Shown piece after piece: positions 1 through 6,050 of a DNA stretch of 14,765 nt (position 1 is the first letter of the stretch; each line of letters begins with the position of its first letter). Position numbers and translations under genes: made by a program. The stretch is from positions 1-14,765 of the forward strand of contig JBLINY010000109.1 in NCBI GenBank assembly GCA_047638695.1, given 5' to 3'. This stretch comes from JAHECQ01 sp047638695. GTDB lineage: Bacteria > Actinomycetota > Acidimicrobiia > Acidimicrobiales > SZUA-35. The notes under the pieces were generated by a model. The model had not been told where the DNA came from and searched no databases. It was given only the letters and a program-made list of their open reading frames with translations.

Positions 1-195
1 GGCATCACCGATGACCAGGTGGCCGGTGTGAGCGAGGCCATTGGTCCCGACGGCGTGATCACGCTCACCACGGCCTTGGCCACCTGGGAGATCAGCCATC
101 GTTTCGACAACGCATTGCTCGATACGGCCGAACTGTCCGACTCATCCGCCCTGTCTGATACATCCGCGCTAGCTACTACGAAGGAGAACGACTGA
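1..195 (+). CDS. Carboxymuconolactone decarboxylase (CMD)-like protein, C-terminal part only
   Basis: The frame is open from base 1 and ends at TGA 193-195, so only the last 64 residues are present. Visible is a stretch beginning ITDDQVAGVSEAIGPDGV followed by a predicted helix (LTTALATWEISHRFDNALLD), which resembles the final helices of CMD/AhpD-fold proteins, where a short acidic segment is followed by a helix ending in a conserved R/F pair. The last 25 residues are a low-complexity Ser/Thr/Asp/Ala tail. Its stop codon overlaps the start of the next gene by one base (TGATG), implying one operon and translational coupling. The next gene is clearly of the CMD family, which supports the assignment. 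The N-terminal part, including any CxxC motif, lies outside the window, so activity cannot be judged. The family call is an inference from a short segment. Confidence 0.5.
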   Translation, partial: GITDDQVAGVSEAIGPDGVITLTTALATWEISHRFDNALLDTAELSDSSALSDTSALATTKEND

Positions 196-707
196 TGTCG
201 ACTACTCCCCGCCTGACCTCGTCGGTCGACGGCTCCCGCCCCTCGATCCGAACGGTGATGGGCCACAGTCCTCAGGTCCGCCAGGCCTTCGACCAGATGT
301 ACGCCACCCTGTGGTCGGGTGGTGTTGCCCCGGTTGATGTCAAAGAACTGATCCGACTGCGTAACGCCCGGGTGACCGGCTGCGGACTTTGAGTACAGAT
401 CCGTTTCGACCAGGCCCGTGAGGCCGGTCTCACCGAGGATCTTGTTTCCGAAATCACCGACGATCACCAGGACAGTGGACTACCAGAGCATTACAAGGTG
501 GCGCTGGAGTGGGCTGACTCGATGCTGGCTGGCGGTTCTGCACCAAGTACGGGGACTCAGCAACAGTTGCGAGCCCACTTCTCCGACGCCCAGATTATGG
601 AGCTCACCTATGCCATGGGCAGTTTCATCGGGTTCTCGAAGCAGCTAATCATGCTTGGGCTGGAGCCGGAAGACATGCCGCTCACTGGTGCCCCGATCCC
701 TCACTAG
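195..707 (+). CDS. CMD/AhpD-family redox protein with in-frame TGA (390-392), probable selenoprotein with CxxU motif
   Basis: This is a 170-residue protein if TGA 390-392 is decoded rather than read as stop. The ATG at 195 has an excellent Shine-Dalgarno (AAGGAG, 181-186) eight bases upstream. The family signature RLRNARVTGCGL leads directly into the TGA, and the same frame continues with VQIRFDQAREAGLTEDLV and a complete C-terminal half ending at TAG 705-707. CMD/AhpD proteins carry a CxxC redox pair here: C63 is present and the TGA occupies the position of the second Cys, giving C63-G-L-U66. Later parts match the family too: a helix with ALEWADSMLAGG (about residues 101-112) and FSDAQIMELTYAMGSFIGF near the C terminus. 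AhpD fold members act as thiol-based peroxidatic or disulfide-exchange proteins, or as decarboxylases; Sec-containing AhpD-like proteins are known in bacteria. A hairpin suitable as a SECIS element follows the TGA. The alternative is a fresh nonsense mutation making a pseudogene. No sel genes are in the window. Confidence 0.75.
398..441 (+). promoter_or_regulatory. Putative bacterial SECIS hairpin downstream of TGA 390-392
   Basis: The RNA can fold as an upper hairpin: GACC (408-411) pairs with GGTC (426-429), a single bulged A follows at 412, then GGCC (413-416) pairs with GGCC (422-425) around the loop CGTGA (417-421). An outer helix GATCC (398-402) pairs with GGATC (437-441), leaving an internal loop of 5 versus 7 nt. 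The apical loop begins 24 nt after the TGA and has G at its second position. Known bacterial SECIS elements lie inside the coding region just after UGA, have a small apical loop with a G among its first two bases, and often carry a bulged base in the upper stem; all three are met here. The pairing is read directly from sequence; the function is inferred. Confidence 0.6.
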
Positions 708-713
708 CAGCTG

Positions 714-1964
714 TCAGTTCGACTTCGGTACGTCGCGGAAGGGCATGTCACGATCGACTGACACGTCCTTCGGCAGCCCGAGTCCACGTTCGCCGATGAT
801 GTTCCGCTGGATCTCGTCGGTACCTCCGGCAATTGACGTAGCTGGAACACTCAGCGCCATGTCCACCACCTGGCCTCCGTGGGGGGCATCAGGTCCAACC
901 AGCATTCCCCCGGCGCCGAGCGTACGAGGTCCCAAATGTTGTGCGGCTCGACCTAGGTCGGAGCCACGCAGCTTGGCGGTGTTGGCGAACGAGCCCGGTG
1001 ACTCGCCGGTCTTCGCCGCTTCCCGCGCCCGCCGACCGGACCAGTTGGCCACCATGCCCATGGCCTTGAGCTTCATCAGCTCCTGTCGAAGGAGCGGATC
1101 GTCTTGCGTGCCGCGTTCTTTGGCCAGACCGGCGATTTCCGTTGACGAGCGAAATGCGCGGCTGCCAAGTCCGGTGTCGGTGGGGGCGTTCGCTACTTCC
1201 CCGGCTGAACGATCGAGTAATCCGCCCTTTTCCCCGGGAATCGCTACCGACAAACCGGGGACTTGGTTGGAGAGACCGGAACGTTCGAACGCCAGTGTGG
1301 CTACGGCCGACGCCCAGCCGTTTCCTTCGCCTCCGATCAGATCGTCGTTGGATACTCGGGCATCGGTGAAGAAGACCTCGTTGAAATGAGCCATCCCGTT
1401 CATCTGTTTGAGGGGCCGGATCTCGATCCCGGGCTGGTCGACGTCGATGATGAAATAGCTGAGACCTCGGTGCTTCGGTGCGTCCCAGTTCGAACGAGCA
1501 ACGAGCATGCCTCGGTCGGCAGCCAGTGCGCCCGAGGTCCAGACTTTTTGGCCATTGATGACCCACTCGTCGCCATCGCGTTCGGCGTTGGTTCGGAGTC
1601 CGGCAAGATCCGAGCCGGCCTCCGGTTCGCTGAAGAACTGGCACCATCCCTCGGCGCCACTAGCCAAAGGAGGCACCAGCCGAGCCCGCTGCTCATCAGA
1701 TCCTTGCTGCAGCACTACTGGCCCGCCCATTACTTGGCCGAGGCTGAAAGGAGGACCAAGAGCTCCGGCCTCGACCACCTCGGTTGCCACTGCTCGGCCC
1801 TCGGCGGCGGAGAGGCCTCGGCCACCCAAACCCTGCGGCCACGTCGGGAACTGCCACCCGGCCGCCGCCATGAGCCACCACCACTCCTGGACACTCAGCT
1901 CGGGATTCCAATTCTCGGCGAGCCAACCCCGAACTTCTTGGCGAAGATCATCCAGTGAAGTCAT
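714..1964 (-). CDS. Acyl-CoA dehydrogenase family protein
   Basis: The 416-residue flavoprotein would introduce a 2,3-double bond in an acyl-CoA thioester with FAD as cofactor. Domain order is typical: helical N-terminal domain (1-105), middle beta domain with the signature WCQFFSEPEAGSDLAGL (107-123) and WVINGQKVWTSGA (134-146), then the C-terminal helical domain ending in GGTDEIQRNIIGERGLGLPKD (380-400), which binds FAD and forms the dimer interface. Length is slightly above the usual 380-400 because of an extended segment around 240-275. The position of the Glu base of medium-chain enzymes (Y-E-G-T) reads A-G-G-T, so the base must come from elsewhere or the protein may act in a hetero-oligomer, as some actinobacterial steroid-degrading FadE proteins do. 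No Shine-Dalgarno precedes the ATG; TAGCTT lies six bases upstream, suggesting a leaderless message. It is convergent with the CMD gene, six bases away. Substrate unknown. Confidence 0.92.
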   Translation of the reverse strand: MTSLDDLRQEVRGWLAENWNPELSVQEWWWLMAAAGWQFPTWPQGLGGRGLSAAEGRAVATEVVEAGALGPPFSLGQVMGGPVVLQQGSDEQRARLVPPLASGAEGWCQFFSEPEAGSDLAGLRTNAERDGDEWVINGQKVWTSGALAADRGMLVARSNWDAPKHRGLSYFIIDVDQPGIEIRPLKQMNGMAHFNEVFFTDARVSNDDLIGGEGNGWASAVATLAFERSGLSNQVPGLSVAIPGEKGGLLDRSAGEVANAPTDTGLGSRAFRSSTEIAGLAKERGTQDDPLLRQELMKLKAMGMVANWSGRRAREAAKTGESPGSFANTAKLRGSDLGRAAQHLGPRTLGAGGMLVGPDAPHGGQVVDMALSVPATSIAGGTDEIQRNIIGERGLGLPKDVSVDRDMPFRDVPKSN

Positions 1965-1970
1965 AAAAGG

Positions 1971-1976
1971 AAGCTA
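1971..1976 (-). promoter_or_regulatory. Possible -10 element (TAGCTT) for a leaderless transcript of the acyl-CoA dehydrogenase
   Basis: On the minus strand the sequence TAGCTT-CCTTTT-ATG precedes the gene. TAGCTT fits TANNNT and is six bases from the start codon, the spacing expected if transcription begins at the ATG. There is no Shine-Dalgarno in the interval. No convincing -35 hexamer was seen about 17 bases further upstream. Confidence 0.3.
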
Positions 1977-1999
1977 GCAACTGGACCGGACTCGAGCCG

Positions 2000-2230
2000 C
2001 TAGAACCCATCTGCTCGATACGGGTTGTGTTCGACGAAATTCTGGCCGTCGACGTAGAGCCCAAGCTTCTCCAGTCGGCCAAACAGTTCGGCTAGCCCCT
2101 CACTTCCTTCATGGGTATGCGGATTGTGCTGCACATACCGTGCCTCGTTGACCACCGCGACGGCATCGGTGTCGCCGGTTTCGATGCTTTTCAACAGAGC
2201 ACGAATCTGGTCCTTTTTCTTTGCTGTCAC
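2000..2230 (-). pseudogene. SnoaL/NTF2-like protein, apparently internally deleted and 3'-truncated
   Basis: The ORF encodes 76 residues starting at GTG with a strong Shine-Dalgarno (GGAGGAG on the minus strand, about eight bases before the start). The N-terminal half (KKDQIRALLKSIETGD, then NEARYVQHNP and EGSEGLAELF) looks like the opening of a SnoaL-like polyketide-cyclase-fold protein. A second copy of the same kind of motif, DGQNFVEHNP, appears at residues 61-70, only 33 residues after the first (YVQHNP at 32-37), and the frame ends six residues later. In longer SnoaL-like proteins with two such halves the motifs are well over 100 residues apart, so I infer that a deletion joined the first half to the start of the second and that the C terminus is lost. 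NTF2-fold strands needed for a closed cone are missing. It could instead be a real small protein, but it looks decayed. Confidence 0.55.
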
Positions 2231-2384
2231 GGGAATGACTCCTCCAGCGGTGGTTGTGCTTGTGTGTTGATGCGACTGGGGTGTAGGCGCAGCAATGCTC
2301 GAAGCACACGAGGGTATTGGGAGTGTCGATGCGGGTGGATGCGACTAGCAGCGGGCTTGTGTGCCGCAACAGCGAGCGTTCCCC

Positions 2385-3482
2385 ATGAGGGGCGTGGTAG
2401 TGGAGCAGCCCGGCGGGCCGGCGCTGGTCGTCGATGACCTCGAAGTCGAAGAACCACGCTCGGGCGAGGTGCTCATCGACGTTGAGCACTGTGCACTTTG
2501 CCATTCAGACGTCACGGTCCAGAACTCGATGACCGGTGGCCACCCAGTCGCGCTGGGTCATGAGGCAGCGGGTCGGGTTGCCTCGCTGGGACCTGGCGTG
2601 GAGAATCTGTTGGTTGGCCAGCCGGTGGTGCTCGCGGTCGCACCCGCGTGCGGGACGTGCAGGTACTGCGTCCGGGGCGAGTCGTCGCTGTGTGTCCAGA
2701 CATCGGTTGCGCTGCGTGGGGTGTTCCCTGACGGGTCGAGTCGCCTCGCCCGCAAGGGTGTGCTCGTCCGGCGTGGCGTCGGCCTCGGGGCAATGGCCGA
2801 GCAGGTCGTCGTGTCCCGTGCAGCCGTGGTCGCTGTCCCTGCAGACACTCCATTGGACTTGGCCTGTGTGCTCGGGTGCGGCGTGGGCACTGGTCTGGGT
2901 GCGGTACTCAACACTGCAGCGGTAAAGCCGGCAGCCTCCATGCTGATCGCAGGCCTTGGCGGGGTCGGCATGGCCGGCGTGCTCGCGGGCGTCGTCGCCG
3001 GTGCTGCCCAAATCATCGTCTCGGACCCGGTACCTGAACGCCGCGACCTCGCGCTCGAGTTGGGGGCAACAACCGCGCTGGATCCCGCGAGCGACGACAT
3101 CGTTGCCGCCAGCATCGAGTTGACCGGTGACGGTGTGGACGACGCGTTCGACATGACCGGCAACGCTGATGTCGTGTCCACCCTCATCCGAGCCATCCGC
3201 CCCGGTGGAGCGGTCACCCTCGTCGGTGTGCCCGACCAGATCTCCACCGGCTACCAGATCGATCGGGCCGCGATGTTCGTGATGACCGAAAAGACTTTGC
3301 GGGGTTGCGTTTACGGATCATCAAATGCTCACCGGGACATTCCCCGCTACCTCGAATTGTGGCGAGCCGGACGCCTAGATCTGGATCGGCTCATCACCGC
3401 CCGAAGACCACTCGCCGACATCGATCAAGCCCTGACCGACCTCCACACGGCAACGGGCATACGCACCGTCCTCGACATCTGA
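2385..3482 (+). CDS. Zinc-dependent alcohol dehydrogenase, class III-like MDR family
   Basis: This NAD-linked medium-chain dehydrogenase/reductase (365 residues) oxidises an alcohol or reduces an aldehyde. The catalytic zinc ligands are visible as C39 (CALCHSD), H59 (GHEAAG) and C165 (GCGVGTG); the structural zinc is bound by Cys 89, 92, 95 and 103 in CGTCRYCVRGESSLC. The Rossmann motif GLGGVGMAGV (190-199) and acidic D215 fit NAD binding. The GCGVGTGLGAVLNTA stretch is typical of class III-like enzymes and of actinobacterial NDMA-dependent alcohol dehydrogenases. I prefer the ATG at 2385 because the protein then begins MRGVVVEQPGGP, the usual first strand; an upstream in-frame GTG at 2361 adds eight atypical residues. 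Neither start has a clear Shine-Dalgarno. It is transcribed alone, divergently from the SnoaL remnant and convergently with the hydroxyacid dehydrogenase, 20 bases away. Confidence 0.92.
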   Translation: MRGVVVEQPGGPALVVDDLEVEEPRSGEVLIDVEHCALCHSDVTVQNSMTGGHPVALGHEAAGRVASLGPGVENLLVGQPVVLAVAPACGTCRYCVRGESSLCVQTSVALRGVFPDGSSRLARKGVLVRRGVGLGAMAEQVVVSRAAVVAVPADTPLDLACVLGCGVGTGLGAVLNTAAVKPAASMLIAGLGGVGMAGVLAGVVAGAAQIIVSDPVPERRDLALELGATTALDPASDDIVAASIELTGDGVDDAFDMTGNADVVSTLIRAIRPGGAVTLVGVPDQISTGYQIDRAAMFVMTEKTLRGCVYGSSNAHRDIPRYLELWRAGRLDLDRLITARRPLADIDQALTDLHTATGIRTVLDI

Positions 3483-3502
3483 CCAACGCCACGTTCACCT
3501 AG

Positions 3503-4630
3503 CTAGTAGCCGCGGGACCAGTCGATGACGTTTTCGAGCGGTCGGCCAGCGAGGAGGGCTTCGAGATTTTGGCAGAAGAGTTCGATCGGGCGACTGGAGC
3601 GAGAATCGGCCCCGCCCGAAACGTGAGGTGTGATGATGACCTTTGGATGGTGCCAAAGTTCGGGCGGTGGCTGCCGATCGAATTCGCCGACGTAGACGTC
3701 GAGAGCGATTCCGCCGAACCGGTCGAGTTCCGGGACCAGCGCCGACTCATCGATGATCTCGCCGCGGGCGACATTGGCCAGCACCGCCCCGTCGGGCATG
3801 GCTGCAAAGGCCTCAGCATCCAACAGGTTGTGTGTCTCGGGCGTCCACTGGCAGCAGACGGCCACAAAGTCCGACTCGGCCAAGAGTTCGTTGAGCCGAT
3901 CCGGAGGCGCAAGCATCTCAAATCCTGGCGGCATTGGTTCTGTCGTCGATCGTCGGGTGCCGACGACCCGCATCCCGAGCGCATTGCACAGCCGCCCAAC
4001 CTCTTGGCCAATCCCGCCCGCTCCGATGATGCAGGCAGTCTTCCCTGACAGCAGGAAGGGTCGATAGCCCGAGCGGCGGAACGTGCCGTCTTGTTCATCA
4101 ATCCCGGCCTGATGCAGATTCCTGCTGAAGAACAGGAAGGACGCGACGACGTATTCGGCAATAGCCAACGTGTTGCCGAAACCTCGGGACGTGGTCACCA
4201 TCACGTCGCTCTCCCAGATGTCGCACCGATGAAGGTTGCTCGCTCCGGCAGGAGTTTGGTGAACCCAGCGGAGACGAGGAGCCCGGGCCCGCAGGTCAAC
4301 CGGCATTGGAAAACCACCGATGACGACATCGGTGTCTGTCAGGAGCGTGTCTCGTTCAGCCCTCGTCGTCTCCGAACCCTCGGATCCAGGTCGGAGGTAG
4401 CCGTTTGCGGTGTGATCACCCCAGGTTTCGCGGAACTCGCCGTCAAACCACCCGGTGGCGTCGACAACTTCGATTGAGTCGTCCAGCTGTTCGATTTGTT
4501 TCAATGCCCCGTCGGGCAAGGGTACGAGCGATACAACGCGCAGATGATCAGTCACGCTGAGCATTCTCGTGCCGCTTGGCACCAACGCGGCGCGATGACT
4601 GGCCGGACTGATCCGAGGCTCGCCCGTCAC
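3503..4630 (-). CDS. D-2-hydroxyacid dehydrogenase (NAD-dependent, 2-HADH family)
   Basis: This enzyme interconverts a D-2-hydroxyacid and the 2-oxoacid. The core has GAGGIG (203-208) for NAD binding, the catalytic Arg in NVARGEIIDE (R289), Glu in DVYVGEF (E316) and the catalytic His in TPHVSGG (H336). At 375 residues it is longer than the usual 310-340, with extra sequence at the N terminus and around 60-95. The GTG start at 4630 overlaps the stop of the upstream FAD oxidoreductase (GTGA), which favours coupled translation. An internal ATG at 4564 (beginning MLSVTDHLRVVSL) would remove 22 residues that do not look like the family, and could be the true start, but has no good ribosome binding site. 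The operon partner and divergent transporter suggest use of an imported hydroxyacid or related compound; the substrate is not evident. Confidence 0.9.
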   Translation of the reverse strand: MTGEPRISPASHRAALVPSGTRMLSVTDHLRVVSLVPLPDGALKQIEQLDDSIEVVDATGWFDGEFRETWGDHTANGYLRPGSEGSETTRAERDTLLTDTDVVIGGFPMPVDLRARAPRLRWVHQTPAGASNLHRCDIWESDVMVTTSRGFGNTLAIAEYVVASFLFFSRNLHQAGIDEQDGTFRRSGYRPFLLSGKTACIIGAGGIGQEVGRLCNALGMRVVGTRRSTTEPMPPGFEMLAPPDRLNELLAESDFVAVCCQWTPETHNLLDAEAFAAMPDGAVLANVARGEIIDESALVPELDRFGGIALDVYVGEFDRQPPPELWHHPKVIITPHVSGGADSRSSRPIELFCQNLEALLAGRPLENVIDWSRGY

Positions 4631-5916
4631 TGTCTCGGATCAGCGTCGAGTGTTGCGCCCTGGGCTACAAGTTCAGACCGGATGGCGGAAGCGGTGAAGC
4701 TTCCGTGGCGCGACTGGTGGGCCGCGGTCACACCAGCGGCTTGGCCGGTTGCGAATGCCGTGCCCATCACTCTGATCGCAGCACCGGCCTTGCGGTCGCC
4801 ATCTGCGGTGCGGCCCGCGGCGAACAGGTTGGACGTGTCGATGCTGCGGAGACAGCCGAGCGGTATCTCAAACGGTTCACCCTCCGGCGGTAGATCGAGC
4901 GTGCTTACAAAGGTTGCGCGGTCGTGCCACTCGGCTCCCCAACCACCGAGCGCGATGCAGTCGTCGGAGGTTCGGCGCGTCTCGATGTCATCCCAGGTCA
5001 GTTGTTGTTGGGTATCGAGGTGTCGGCTCTCGCGGGTTCCGAACTCAGGACCGGTGCTGACGAGGTAGACATGGTCGCAGCCGTCGATGCGGCGCACAGC
5101 CTCGAGGTAGTGCTGGGCTTGGCGACGTCCGAACGCTTCTGCGCTTGAGATGCTGGCTGCGTCGCGAGGGTCGTAGTCGGCGCTCGCCACGTAGACGCAT
5201 AGGTCCCCACTGATTGGTAGGCGTACGACGACGCTTGCCCGCTTTGTCAGCTCTCGCCCTTTCTCACCAGCAAGTTCATCGACCACGGCGCCGAGTTGGT
5301 CGGCGCTGACATCGACATCGAGAGGGACTCCGCCGAAGCGGGTGCTGAGCGATCCGAGGTTGACCTCGCCGTCGTTGCCGTATCGGGTTGCTGCGCCGGC
5401 CAAGTGCGCCAGATCTGCCTCGCCGGTGGCATCGATGAATGCGTCCGCGGTGAGGGTCCGCGGTCCGCCGTGGTCTTGGACGGTGAGTTCAACAATGCGC
5501 TCACCCTCGCGACGGGCCGATACCAGCCGGGTGTGGAACTGCACATTCACGCCGACCTCGGCACACACCTCGTCCAGGGCAAGCTTGTTCGTCTCGGGGT
5601 CGAAGACAACAAACACGCCTCGGAAACGATGGGGTCCGGTCAGCGCGCCTCGCTGCCGCAATCTGGCGAGCACGCGCTCTGCGACACCGTGAACGACCTG
5701 GCGAGGCTCGGCTCCCGTCGAGTAGATGCCGCAGTAGGTGATCACCCCACGCAATGAGGCTGCTCCGCCAAGGCAACCGGCCGATTCGACGAGCAGTGTT
5801 GTTGCGCCGGCGTCAGCGGCACCAACGGCGGCACCCACGCCAGCGCTTCCGCCACCGACGACCATGACGTCGTAGTGCTGGCTCGTCCTGGCGGGCCCGG
5901 TGTCTCGCGAGGTCAT
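4627..5916 (-). CDS. FAD-dependent oxidoreductase (FAD_oxidored/PF12831-like)
   Basis: The 429-residue protein opens with a dinucleotide-binding fold, YDVMVVGGGSAGVGAAVGAADAG (15-37), with the acidic E44 in LLVES, and closes with a second FAD contact, SNLFAAGRTADGD (362-374), then a Gly/Ala-rich helix (MGTAFATGQAAG, 384-395). FIDATGEADLA (160-170) is the typical ATG motif, and GTRESRHL (293-300) matches the RESRR-type motif of this family. Members are poorly characterised FAD enzymes often found in carbohydrate or organic acid catabolism. Start: ATG at 5916, without a clear Shine-Dalgarno. It is first in a two-gene operon; its stop overlaps the next start by four bases. Upstream lies a shared control region with the divergent MFS gene. 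Substrate is unknown. Confidence 0.85.
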   Translation of the reverse strand: MTSRDTGPARTSQHYDVMVVGGGSAGVGAAVGAADAGATTLLVESAGCLGGAASLRGVITYCGIYSTGAEPRQVVHGVAERVLARLRQRGALTGPHRFRGVFVVFDPETNKLALDEVCAEVGVNVQFHTRLVSARREGERIVELTVQDHGGPRTLTADAFIDATGEADLAHLAGAATRYGNDGEVNLGSLSTRFGGVPLDVDVSADQLGAVVDELAGEKGRELTKRASVVVRLPISGDLCVYVASADYDPRDAASISSAEAFGRRQAQHYLEAVRRIDGCDHVYLVSTGPEFGTRESRHLDTQQQLTWDDIETRRTSDDCIALGGWGAEWHDRATFVSTLDLPPEGEPFEIPLGCLRSIDTSNLFAAGRTADGDRKAGAAIRVMGTAFATGQAAGVTAAHQSRHGSFTASAIRSELVAQGATLDADPRQ

Positions 5917-5922
5917 CGGAAA

Positions 5923-5946
5923 CTGACCGTACCTTTGTTAGGTCAG
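5923..5946. promoter_or_regulatory. Inverted repeat CTGACC-N12-GGTCAG, candidate operator
   Basis: The arms CTGACC (5923-5928) and GGTCAG (5941-5946) are perfect inverted copies separated by 12 bases. The site lies just upstream of the start of the FAD oxidoreductase, in the 134-base divergent gap, where a repressor would affect that operon. The regulator is not encoded in this window. Confidence 0.4.
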
Positions 5947-6005
5947 CGCTGGCCGACCTCGTGCACAACAACGGTTCGGCGAGGGTCGATCCGACCGCTG
6001 TCGAA

Positions 6006-6025
6006 GGTCAACTGGCGATCTGACC
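6006..6025. promoter_or_regulatory. Inverted repeat GGTCA-N10-TGACC, second candidate operator
   Basis: GGTCA (6006-6010) and TGACC (6021-6025) are inverted copies ten bases apart, using the same half-site as the element at 5923-5946 but in the opposite arrangement. It lies 25 bases before the MFS start, so both divergent units could answer to one regulator. Confidence 0.35.
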
Positions 6026-6050
6026 TGCCGATGCCCCAGGGTGTTGGCCG

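Noticed and set aside
390..707. Reading the TGA as a true stop, with a separate small gene starting at 498
   Set aside because: The 498 start has no clear ribosome binding site, and the region 393-497 in the same frame reads as family sequence (RFDQAREAGLTEDLV), so a single interrupted gene explains the data better.
1263..1958. Plus-strand frame of 231 codons opposite the acyl-CoA dehydrogenase
   Set aside because: No recognisable domain, and the opposite strand carries conserved acyl-CoA dehydrogenase motifs throughout.
2269..2346. Direct repeat GATGCGACT (2269-2277 and 2338-2346) upstream of the alcohol dehydrogenase
   Set aside because: Only nine bases, 60 bases apart, with no further similarity around; could easily be chance.
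2558..3247. Minus-strand frame of 229 codons opposite the alcohol dehydrogenase
   Set aside because: Its Thr/Pro/Ala/Ser-rich composition is typical of an antisense shadow, while the plus strand has all zinc and NAD motifs.
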